Assembly: GCA_937139495.1 (NCBI GenBank)
Contig: CAKZQC010000027.1
Span: 186,001 to 250,000, forward strand
Direction: 5' to 3'
DNA length: 64,000 nucleotides
From: an uncultured Saprospiraceae bacterium
Lineage (GTDB): Bacteria; Bacteroidota; Bacteroidia; Chitinophagales; Saprospiraceae
Both the position numbers and the translations under genes were made by a program. Position 1 is the first letter of the stretch; the number at the start of each line of letters is the position of its first letter. Below are positions 54,992-62,473 of the stretch, piece after piece. Below the pieces are notes generated by a model. The model had not been told where the DNA came from, did no database searches, and worked only from the letters and a program-made list of their open reading frames with translations.

Positions 54992-55473
54992 TATCCTTCC
55001 TGATTAAAAATAAGTTTAACAATCTTCCATTTCCCGTCGGATTGTCTGTGCCAAATGGCAACGTATTTAGATGTTACTTCTTCTATGTGTCCGTCATAAA
55101 TATAGTGCAGTTCCATGCTTGTCGTACCATAATCGTACGCCAAATCTCCCGATATTTCTACTTCTTTCTGTACGTTTTTGGTGTTTTTAATAGACATACT
55201 ACTGAGCACATTTTGTACATGCTGCCTAATATTTTTTTTGCCGATAGCGGTCGCTCCAATATCGAACAAAGCTGCCTCTTCTGTATAGAAAGCGATGAAA
55301 GTTTCTACATCTTCTTTTTCTAATGCTAGCAAACGTTGTGTATGCACTTTGGCAAAATATTCTGCCAATTCTTTTGTTTGCTGATCGCTTCGTTCTTTGA
55401 CTTCCTGCACTGGGTAACAACTCGAAAAGCAGAAAATTAGACTACCATAATAGACAAAAAATAATAGACGCAT
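54991..55473 (-). CDS. SnoaL/DUF4440-like lipoprotein
   Basis: A 160-residue lipoprotein (lipobox FSSC, Cys19). The mature part is a cone-shaped alpha+beta fold typical of DUF4440/SnoaL-like proteins: 'LLALEKEDVETFIAFYTEEAALFDIGATAIGKKNIRQHV', then 'DLAYDYGTTSM', ending 'YVAIWHRQSDGKWKIVKLIFN'. Such proteins bind small molecules; the role is not known. It overlaps rfbD by one base and starts 18 bp after the end of the chromate transporter gene, so it may be in the same message. Confidence 0.8.
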   Translation of the reverse strand: MRLLFFVYYGSLIFCFSSCYPVQEVKERSDQQTKELAEYFAKVHTQRLLALEKEDVETFIAFYTEEAALFDIGATAIGKKNIRQHVQNVLSSMSIKNTKNVQKEVEISGDLAYDYGTTSMELHYIYDGHIEEVTSKYVAIWHRQSDGKWKIVKLIFNQEG

Positions 55474-55490
55474 AGTGATCGTTTTTTTTG

Positions 55491-56636
55491 TTAAATCAAT
55501 AATAAAACATAACCCAAAACCGCTCCTCCTATTACTACAAAAGCAGCATTAACTTGCTTGAACTGAAAAACTACAATTCCGCTAAGTATAGCAATAATAA
55601 TAGCTCGCCAATCAACTAACACTGTTTGTCCCATCGTGATACAGACTGCCAATATCACGGCGACCGCAGCAGCATTGACACCATCTAAAAATGCTCCCAA
55701 TGGTTTGGAGCTTCGCATTTTGGTAACTAGCGGTTGTAGCAAAGCTACAAACAAAAATGAAGGTAAAAAAATACCCAATGTAGCGACCAAAGCACCTAGC
55801 CAGCCGCCCAATTGCCAACCAATAAAAGTAGCCGTTGTCAATACAGGTCCTGGAGTCATTTGCCCAACAGCTACTGCATCTATCAACTCTTGTTGACTCA
55901 ATAAGCCCGTTTGTACGAGTTCTGTATCCAGAAAAGCAAACAAAACATAGCCACTTCCGTACAAGATAGCGCCTATTTTCAAGAATATCCAAAATATCTT
56001 CCAGCCTGCCACAGTCGCTGCGGTCGGTATCGTTTTGGATTGCAACAACAAAACAGGCAACCAATACTGTTGTTGAATATCTGTGGAGCTTTGTTTATTA
56101 TTATAATAATAGTGAATGAGTACCGCCAAAAGTCCGCTACCAAACAAGGTAATTATTTCGGAACCACCCAGCAAGCAAGCTACCAAGGCAAGTACCGCCA
56201 ATACCCCTGTCGTTTTGCCTTTTATTGCCTTTTTGCTCAGTTTGTACACTGCCGACAAAATGATGGCAATAACAGCAGGTTTTATACCAAAAATATACGG
56301 CTGTACCGCTGGCAATTGACCATAAGATTGATACAAATACGCAAAAATCATCGTCAAAATAACGGCAGGCGTTATAAAACAAGTTCCTGCTACCACTAGC
56401 CCAATCCAACCTCCTCGCACATGTCCACAGTGCATCGTCATTTCGGTCGAATTAGGTCCTGGTATCAAATTGGTGGCACCCATCAAGTCCAGAAAATGCT
56501 GCATCGTTAGCCATTTTCTTTTCTCTACAATCTCCTCTTGCATCATGGCAATATGAGCCGCAGGACCACCAAAACCAATGATGCCTAATTTCAGAAAAAC
56601 CTGTGCAATTTCTCGCAAATTATTTGGCTTCGTCAT
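55491..56636 (-). CDS. chrA: Chromate transporter (bidomain ChrA)
   Basis: A 381-residue inner-membrane protein with about ten helices, made of two homologous CHR halves. The N-terminal half has the signature 'KLGIIGFGGPAAHIAMMQEEIVEKRKWL' with 'PGPNSTEMTMHCGHVRGG'. The second half repeats it as 'ALVGQMTPGPVLTTATFIGWQLGG'-type sequence ('AVAVGQMTPGPVLTTATFIG'). Such proteins export chromate by a chromate-sulfate mechanism. Its start overlaps the end of the GCS2-CBS gene by 17 bp, so they are co-transcribed. Confidence 0.93.
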   Translation of the reverse strand: MTKPNNLREIAQVFLKLGIIGFGGPAAHIAMMQEEIVEKRKWLTMQHFLDLMGATNLIPGPNSTEMTMHCGHVRGGWIGLVVAGTCFITPAVILTMIFAYLYQSYGQLPAVQPYIFGIKPAVIAIILSAVYKLSKKAIKGKTTGVLAVLALVACLLGGSEIITLFGSGLLAVLIHYYYNNKQSSTDIQQQYWLPVLLLQSKTIPTAATVAGWKIFWIFLKIGAILYGSGYVLFAFLDTELVQTGLLSQQELIDAVAVGQMTPGPVLTTATFIGWQLGGWLGALVATLGIFLPSFLFVALLQPLVTKMRSSKPLGAFLDGVNAAAVAVILAVCITMGQTVLVDWRAIIIAILSGIVVFQFKQVNAAFVVIGGAVLGYVLLLI

Positions 56637-58545
56637 TGTGCATGCGCTGTATGAGTCGTTTAGACATATTTACAAAATTACGTTCGGAAATAACCCCCAT
56701 CAATTCTTTGTTTTTGACGACGGGTATCATTTTCAAATTGTGTTCTTTCATCAATTTGATTACCTCCACTATCGGCAAAAGTGGATTGACGGTTACTGGG
56801 TTTTCGTCCATAATATCTCCAACAGTAGCATCGTTATCTAGTTCATTACTTCTGGATAAGTGTTGCAATATTCGTCTAGCCGTAATAATTCCTGTCAAAT
56901 TGCCCTCGGCATCTTCTACCGCCATATAACTCCCATCTGACCAATCCATGAGCGTAGAAGCAAACTCTATCAAGTCTTCTTCTCGTACCGTAAATATATC
57001 GGTTGTCATAAACTCTTCGACCACCAACTTTGATGGATCGTACTGGTCAAACTCGTGCAGTTCGGGAATATCCCATTCGTGCACAGGCTTGCTCGTACGT
57101 TGATTGTGATAAATAGCGGCTGTCAAGGAAGTCAAAGATTCGTCAATATGTGTTTCTTTTTTAAATTTAGAATAAGTTTGTAATATCCATCGAGAGCCAT
57201 TAAGGTGACGCTTGGTGCGTTCCTCTATTACGCCCAAATATTTGTCAATATCAGCCGTATCAATATTGTGTTTTTCCAATCCTTGGCGTGCCATTGGCAA
57301 CAGAATTTCTTGTGTCAAATCTCTAGCCGATATTTTTTGATCATCAAGCCAAGTAAATTTTGAATCCATACCAGATCGTGCTCCTTTAATGAAGTTATCT
57401 CTAGCATCATCAAAACTCATGTGCTGACGAATGTCGTCATAATTGTCCGCCATGCCTTCCATCAGACCTAACCAATAAGCGGTATTTGCCATCTCGTCAA
57501 TCACTGTGGGACCTGCCCCCAATACTCTATTTTCTATTCGCAAGTGTGGTTTGCCATTGGGGCTAATGCCGTAGCAAGGGCGATTCCAACGATAAACGGT
57601 ACCATTGTGCACTTGCAGTGCTTTCAGTTTGGGCACAATGCCTGCTTTGAGCGATTCGAGCGAATTTTCTTCTATATCCGCTCCTAGCAGTACTCTAAAT
57701 CGTAAAATATCTTCTTTATAAATTTCCAAAATAGACTCATGTAGCCAGTCAGTACCGAAATTGACCCGACCAGTTTTGTGGCGAAGGTGATCACTTGTTT
57801 TTCGGTAATCAATCGACTGCTGAAACAGTGCAATTCTAGTTTCGTGCCACAACCTTTTGCCAAACAATACAGGCGAATTGGTACACATCGCCAAGGTTGG
57901 ACCCGTGATAGCTTGCGCAATGTTGTACATCTTAACGAAGTCCTTGGGCTTGACCTGCAAATGCACCTGAAAACTTGTATTGCAAGCCTCCAAAAGAGGC
58001 GAATCATGTCGAATATTCAGCTCATCAATACCATCTAACCGCAGTTCATAATCAGAACCTCGCATTTCGCGCAAAGCGGTCATCAATGCCAAATAACGCT
58101 CCTTGGGGGTTAGCTTGTCGAGATTGAGATCGAATTTCCGCAAGGAAGGCAAAATACCCGTCAATAGAATTCGAGTGTCGTGTTTGGCGGCTACTTTTTC
58201 TAGCTGTGCCAAATAGCCTCGTAATTCTGCTTCCATTTTGCTGAACGCATCGCCAGCAAATAGCTGCGGATCTAGATTAAATTCTAAATTGAATTTAGCC
58301 AATTCGGTCGTTAACCATGGCGGACTAAAGTCCTCCAAAATATCCATCGCCTTGCAGGCAGGTTTGTAAAATTTGTCAATCAGACACATTTCTTGTTCTG
58401 CTCCGATACGGACAATGTTGTCTTCAAACCAGTCATTTTCGAGCATATATTCAAATGCCTGTACGTCATTGAGCAATTGACGTACAAAATTACGCATTTC
58501 TGCGGTGTCTTGGCTAGAGGCTAATGTTACTTTTTCTTCTCCCAT
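56620..58545 (-). CDS. GCS2 (glutamate-cysteine ligase-like) protein fused to a CBS pair
   Basis: A 641-residue cytosolic protein. Residues about 40-440 are a glutamate-cysteine ligase type 2 domain ('VRIGAEQEMCLIDKFYKP', 'LEFNLDPQ', 'SFQVHLQVKP', 'HLRIENRVLGAGPTVIDEMANTAYW'). Residues about 515-640 hold two CBS motifs ('VEEFMTTDIFTVREEDLIEFASTLM' and 'VGDIMDENPVTVNPLLPIVEVIKLM'), which usually bind adenylates and regulate the attached enzyme. The ligase reaction (gamma-glutamyl amide formation) is inferred; the acceptor amine may not be cysteine. It overlaps chrA. Confidence 0.88.
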   Translation of the reverse strand: MGEEKVTLASSQDTAEMRNFVRQLLNDVQAFEYMLENDWFEDNIVRIGAEQEMCLIDKFYKPACKAMDILEDFSPPWLTTELAKFNLEFNLDPQLFAGDAFSKMEAELRGYLAQLEKVAAKHDTRILLTGILPSLRKFDLNLDKLTPKERYLALMTALREMRGSDYELRLDGIDELNIRHDSPLLEACNTSFQVHLQVKPKDFVKMYNIAQAITGPTLAMCTNSPVLFGKRLWHETRIALFQQSIDYRKTSDHLRHKTGRVNFGTDWLHESILEIYKEDILRFRVLLGADIEENSLESLKAGIVPKLKALQVHNGTVYRWNRPCYGISPNGKPHLRIENRVLGAGPTVIDEMANTAYWLGLMEGMADNYDDIRQHMSFDDARDNFIKGARSGMDSKFTWLDDQKISARDLTQEILLPMARQGLEKHNIDTADIDKYLGVIEERTKRHLNGSRWILQTYSKFKKETHIDESLTSLTAAIYHNQRTSKPVHEWDIPELHEFDQYDPSKLVVEEFMTTDIFTVREEDLIEFASTLMDWSDGSYMAVEDAEGNLTGIITARRILQHLSRSNELDNDATVGDIMDENPVTVNPLLPIVEVIKLMKEHNLKMIPVVKNKELMGVISERNFVNMSKRLIQRMHNDEAK

Positions 58546-58803
58546 GGTGTTATTATCTGTCTATCTGTTAAAATCTATTAACAATTAAAACTAACAACTA
58601 TAATCTAATAACAAAACAAAATGAAGGCTATTAATAGTTAATCGACTCAAAAAGTAACTTTTTATTGATGAATTTGTTTAAAAAGTCGTCAATAATTGCC
58701 TGACAAACTATTGAAGACCAAAATACTTACCAATCATCTTATTACAAATTATTAAACAACTTTATTAGAGATTATTACGGAAGTTCAAAAAAACTTTATT
58801 TTA

Positions 58804-58825
58804 TTTAAGATAAACTTGTCCTAAA
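58804..58825. promoter_or_regulatory. Candidate Rrf2 operator
   Basis: An imperfect 22-bp palindrome with 16 symmetric positions, core AAGATAAACTTGTCCT, overlapping the -33 box of the Rrf2 gene promoter. Position suggests autoregulation. Confidence 0.4.
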
Positions 58826-58846
58826 TAGATTTTTGTACTACATTTG
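58815..58846 (+). promoter_or_regulatory. Bacteroidota-type promoter of the Rrf2 gene
   Basis: CTTG at 58815-58818 as the -33 box, a 20-nt spacer, and TACATTTG at 58839-58846 matching the -7 consensus, 20 bp before the start codon. Confidence 0.6.
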
Positions 58847-58865
58847 TGTCAAACAATAAGAACGT

Positions 58866-59300
58866 ATGTTTTCTAAAACAACCGAATATGGGATAAGAGC
58901 GATGATATTCATCATGTCGAATTCACTCCAAGATAAACGAGTGCGACTGAAAGAAATAGCTGCCGCCATAGATTCTCCAGAATCTTTTACTGCCAAAATT
59001 CTACAAAATTTGTCCAAGGCAAATGTGGTGGACTCGGTCAAAGGACCGCATGGAGGTTTTGAAATCAATAAAGACAAAATGCAGACACTTACATTGATAG
59101 ATGTTGTGATCGCATTAGATGGCAATAAATTGTTTGAAGGTTGTGGCTTGGGTCTCAAGGCTTGCAATTCGGAAAAACCTTGTCCCCTTCACCAACATTT
59201 CTTGGAGGTACGAACAAAAATAACAGCGATGTTGGTCGAAAATAAAATAATTGATTTAGCACAGGATTTACAAACTGGACTTTCATTTCTGAAACAATAA
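58866..59300 (+). CDS. Rrf2-family regulator (NsrR-like)
   Basis: A 144-residue regulator with a winged helix (about 1-60, 'YGIRAMIFIMSN', 'RLKEIAAAIDSPESFTAKILQNLSKANVVDSVKGPHGGF') and three Cys in the loop 'CGLGLKACNSEKPC' (Cys93, Cys100, Cys106) that would hold an iron-sulfur cluster. This is the arrangement of NsrR and IscR. The next gene, 85 bp downstream, is flavohaemoglobin, the classic NsrR target, so sensing of nitric oxide is likely. Confidence 0.9.
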   Translation: MFSKTTEYGIRAMIFIMSNSLQDKRVRLKEIAAAIDSPESFTAKILQNLSKANVVDSVKGPHGGFEINKDKMQTLTLIDVVIALDGNKLFEGCGLGLKACNSEKPCPLHQHFLEVRTKITAMLVENKIIDLAQDLQTGLSFLKQ

Positions 59301-59326
59301 AAAAAATTGCACTAAAAAAGGATAAA

Positions 59327-59342
59327 AAGGTATTAATATCTT
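59327..59342. promoter_or_regulatory. Candidate Rrf2/NsrR operator upstream of hmp
   Basis: AAGGTATTAATATCTT, a palindrome with 14 of 16 symmetric positions, 44 bp before the flavohaemoglobin start. Its complement shares AAGATA at one end and a CCT at the other with the candidate operator upstream of the Rrf2 gene. Confidence 0.45.
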
Positions 59343-59385
59343 AATAAACAAATAAACTCATTTTTTCAAATTAAATAGTACGACT

Positions 59386-60588
59386 ATGTTTAGCGAAAAC
59401 ACGATTGCCATTGTCAAATCAACCGTTCCTGTATTGGAAATACATGGAGAAACCATCACCGAAGTATTTTACAAAAATATGTTCGAAAAAAATCCTGGTC
59501 TCAAAGATATGTTCAACATGACGAACCAAAAAAACGGCACTCAACCGAGAGCATTGGCAGGTGCGGTACTCAAATATGGTGCTCATATCGACAAACTAGA
59601 AGCCTTGGGACCTGCCGTAGAAACAATCGCTCAAAAACACGCTAGTCTGCAAGTGACCCCAGAAATGTACGCCATCGTAGGCGAAAATCTATTGGGTGCG
59701 ATTAAGGAAGTGCTAGGCGATGCTGCTACGGACGAGATTATCGGCGCTTGGGGAGAAGCTTATGGTGCTTTGGCTGCTATTTTTGTCAGTAGAGAGGAAA
59801 ATATTTATCAAGAAAGAGAAAATGCTATTGGTGGATTTAGAGGCACAAAGGCATTCAGAATCGCCAAAATAGTCGAAGAATCTTCTGTTATCAAATCATT
59901 TTATTTGGAAAGAGCCGACGGAGAACAGCTTCCTGCGTTCCTGTCTGGGCAGTACATCGCAGTACAGATAGAAATACCAGGTACGACGCACAAACACACC
60001 AGAAATTACAGTTTATCGAACTTTGGAGATAACAAATATCTACGAATTAGCGTCAAAAAGGAAACTGGAAAACAAGACGGTATCGTATCCAATTACTTGC
60101 ATTCGCACTTCAAAGTAGGCGATGAACTCCAATTGCCTATGCCTTCTGGCGAATTTACGCCTACTCTAAATACTGACAAACCTGCGGTTTTGTTGGCAGC
60201 AGGAATCGGCATCACGCCTTTGTTGAGTATGTACAAAGATTTATTGCTAAACTCCAAAAGAAATATTGTATTGATACAGTGTGTACTAAACGGAGAAGTA
60301 CAGGCTTTTGAGCAAGAGATCAAAGCAACTCAGAATGAAAGAGTGCAGTATGTCACCGTTTTTAGCCACCCAACCGATGCGGACACCGCCAAAAACAAGC
60401 ACCAGCATGAAGGTTATATTTCTAAAGAAATATTGCAAAAATACAGCACGCCAGATAGCGAATTTTATTTCTGTGGTCCTACCCCATTCATGGCAAAAAC
60501 CAAGCAGCTTTTGGCAGAAATGAACGTAGCGGACGCTAATATTCACTTTGAATTCTTTGGTCCTCAAGAGGACTTAGAAATGGTTTAA
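59386..60588 (+). CDS. hmp: Flavohaemoglobin (nitric oxide dioxygenase)
   Basis: A 400-residue cytosolic enzyme oxidising nitric oxide to nitrate with O2 and NAD(P)H. The globin domain (1-140) has Tyr B10 near residue 29, distal Gln near 53 and the proximal His85 in 'IAQKHASL'. The FAD domain has 'RNYSLSNFGDNKYLRISVKKE' and 'GIVSNYLHSHFKVGDEL'; the NAD domain has 'LLAAGIGITPLLSMYKDL' and 'EFYFCGPTPFMAKTKQLL'. The length is standard. Preceded by an Rrf2 regulator and a palindrome that may be its operator. Confidence 0.97.
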   Translation: MFSENTIAIVKSTVPVLEIHGETITEVFYKNMFEKNPGLKDMFNMTNQKNGTQPRALAGAVLKYGAHIDKLEALGPAVETIAQKHASLQVTPEMYAIVGENLLGAIKEVLGDAATDEIIGAWGEAYGALAAIFVSREENIYQERENAIGGFRGTKAFRIAKIVEESSVIKSFYLERADGEQLPAFLSGQYIAVQIEIPGTTHKHTRNYSLSNFGDNKYLRISVKKETGKQDGIVSNYLHSHFKVGDELQLPMPSGEFTPTLNTDKPAVLLAAGIGITPLLSMYKDLLLNSKRNIVLIQCVLNGEVQAFEQEIKATQNERVQYVTVFSHPTDADTAKNKHQHEGYISKEILQKYSTPDSEFYFCGPTPFMAKTKQLLAEMNVADANIHFEFFGPQEDLEMV

Positions 60589-60612
60589 AAATACGATACA
60601 CTATTTACAGAC

Positions 60613-60650
60613 AGAACGCATACTACTCTTGGTAGTGTGCGTTCTTTTTT
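60613..60650. terminator. Terminator after hmp
   Basis: A 14-bp stem (AGAACGCATACTAC, one wobble pair) and 5-nt loop followed by T9, 25 bp past the hmp stop. It also faces the leftward genes to its right. Confidence 0.85.
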
Positions 60651-60719
60651 TTTGTGGTGGGAGGATTTTGGCTTACTTTGGAGGAAGAATACTCTATTCC
60701 TTACTTAATAAACGACCTC

Positions 60720-61094
60720 CTATTCACAGCCCAACAATTCATAGATTAGCCATTCCCCACTCGTTTTGCTAAATCCCCTCATGGAAATACAGTTATCTTC
60801 AATCTCCAATTCTTGTATAAACTCAAATTGCTCAAAGTCTTTTTCGATGTCAATAACAATTTTGTATGATTCAGAAAACGGACTAACTGATACGAACTTC
60901 ATCACATCAAAATTTGTCCAATTTCTGAAAGTTATTGTAGTCTTAGAAACTGAAATTTGTTCTTCAATAAGAAAACTTCCTTCACTCTCTATTACTAATA
61001 TTTTTTTTGCCGCATCAAAGATTGTTGAAAGGATCCTACAATCTGACAAAGCTATATTATTTAATCTCATATCAATCAATAATGATTTGAGCAT
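60720..61094 (-). CDS. Small hypothetical protein downstream of the PLD nuclease
   Basis: A 124-residue soluble, acidic protein with alternating beta-strand pattern ('KTTITFRNWTNFDVMKFVSVSPF', 'SYKIVIDIEKDFEQFEFIQELEIEDNCISMRGF'). No known motif, signal or membrane segment. It starts 29 bp after the stop of the PLD-family gene on the same strand, so it may be part of that defence-like operon or an independent immunity-like gene. Confidence 0.55.
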   Translation of the reverse strand: MLKSLLIDMRLNNIALSDCRILSTIFDAAKKILVIESEGSFLIEEQISVSKTTITFRNWTNFDVMKFVSVSPFSESYKIVIDIEKDFEQFEFIQELEIEDNCISMRGFSKTSGEWLIYELLGCE

Positions 61095-61123
61095 TTCTTG
61101 AATTGGTTGGCATCACATTTAAG

Positions 61124-62473
61124 TTACAGCGTATTTATATCGTATTCCTTCAGTATTTTGCCCCATTTCGCTTCTACACCTTGGGGGATTAAAACACTTT
61201 CTTCATTAGCTATTTTTTGTCCTTTTTCTTTATTAAAAGATAAAAAATTGAAACTACCTTGAATGTAATAATCATTATCTTTTATTATCAATTTTCTGTG
61301 TGTTCCTGTCATTTTATAGTTCCCTTGTTCTTCAAAATGAGTAGGCAAATGGATTAAATGAAAATTCTTTTGGTATTTACTTTTTAAATTTCGCAGTTTT
61401 TTAATTGTTCCATAATGATGCTCGTCATTACTTTCTATTCCATAAAGTATAACCACATTTACATTTCTCTGTAATGCTTTTTCAATGCTATTAATATACT
61501 TTAAAGTAGCACGTTTTATCCAAGGACTTTCTATTAGTATTTTAGATTTAACTGTCTTTAATGCTTCTGCAAATTTTTCTTGCGTTTCCCAAACCGAAAG
61601 TGTTTGTGTTTCGGTTATCTTTTTTTCGTTTTCAGTTACTTTAAACTCTGCTAATAGTTCACTATTATTTTCTTCTTGAATTTTCGCAAAACTGGTTCTA
61701 TCGGAAGTTGTAAATTGATATAAAATACTTGGATATTTTTCAGATAAAGATTTTGAAAGTCGTTTTTCTTTTGATACATCTTTATCTGTATTTCTTATTT
61801 CAATATAAGGCTCTAATTCATTTTCTTTTTCTTTTCTTGGGATATACTCAATTAAATAATAATCGTGATTTTCTTTCTTGTCAAACTTAATGCTTGATTT
61901 GTCGTAATCAACTAAATATGCTTTTCTGTTATTCTGTTTTTTGTAAATATCAGAAAGTTGCTCATTCTTATCTTTTAGTAATTCAGGATTTTTAATTGAG
62001 TAATCTACCTCTGGATTAAGTTTGCTTTCAATATTTTTATCGCTATATAGTCTAAAGTCCTTTACAATTGCTTCATTTGAAATGGCATCAATTAAAAATT
62101 CAAATTCTTCTTCTTCAAGAATTTTTAAAATACTATTATCTTTTACAAAGTCTTCTCCTTGTTCGGTTACTAACCAAATACCTGAAGCAAAATCAACAAA
62201 ACCTCTTTCACGCAAAAAATATAATTCTCTTAATATAAAATCTTCTTTGTTAAGACCTAAAAATTTAATTATTTGTTCTTCTTTATTATAACCTGCTTTT
62301 ATTGTTCTCAAAAAAACAGAATACACTTGTTGTATTGATTTTTCAGGCGATTTATTTACAGTTGCATTTATACGAACTCGTCTATAAGGATATGCAAATT
62401 GGATAATTTCATTTATCTTATAATCGCTTGGACATTGTTTGTCTAACTTTTTATGTATTTCTTGTATGTCCAT
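61124..62473 (-). CDS. PLD-family nuclease, partner of an SF1 helicase (Mokosh MkoB-like)
   Basis: A 449-residue cytosolic protein. A winged-helix-like segment (about 65-110, 'EEQIIKFLGLNKEDFILRELYFLRERGFVDFASGIWLVTEQGEDFV') is followed by a Lys/Glu-rich middle and a C-terminal phospholipase D-type domain (about 310-449). The single HKD motif is 'HRKLIIKD' near residue 391, followed by 'YYIQGSFNFLS'; 'KILIESPWIKRATLKYI' opens the domain. With one motif it would act as a dimer. Its ATG overlaps the stop of the helicase gene by one base. Low G+C and adjacency to the helicase suggest an acquired defence pair. Confidence 0.82.
   Translation of the reverse strand: MDIQEIHKKLDKQCPSDYKINEIIQFAYPYRRVRINATVNKSPEKSIQQVYSVFLRTIKAGYNKEEQIIKFLGLNKEDFILRELYFLRERGFVDFASGIWLVTEQGEDFVKDNSILKILEEEEFEFLIDAISNEAIVKDFRLYSDKNIESKLNPEVDYSIKNPELLKDKNEQLSDIYKKQNNRKAYLVDYDKSSIKFDKKENHDYYLIEYIPRKEKENELEPYIEIRNTDKDVSKEKRLSKSLSEKYPSILYQFTTSDRTSFAKIQEENNSELLAEFKVTENEKKITETQTLSVWETQEKFAEALKTVKSKILIESPWIKRATLKYINSIEKALQRNVNVVILYGIESNDEHHYGTIKKLRNLKSKYQKNFHLIHLPTHFEEQGNYKMTGTHRKLIIKDNDYYIQGSFNFLSFNKEKGQKIANEESVLIPQGVEAKWGKILKEYDINTL

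Larger units (their letters stand above)
58546..58865. other. Divergent intergenic region upstream of the Rrf2 gene
   Basis: A 320-bp AT-rich gap between the divergent GCS2-CBS and Rrf2 genes. It contains the Rrf2 promoter and operator candidates near its right end. No gene is visible. Confidence 0.6.
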
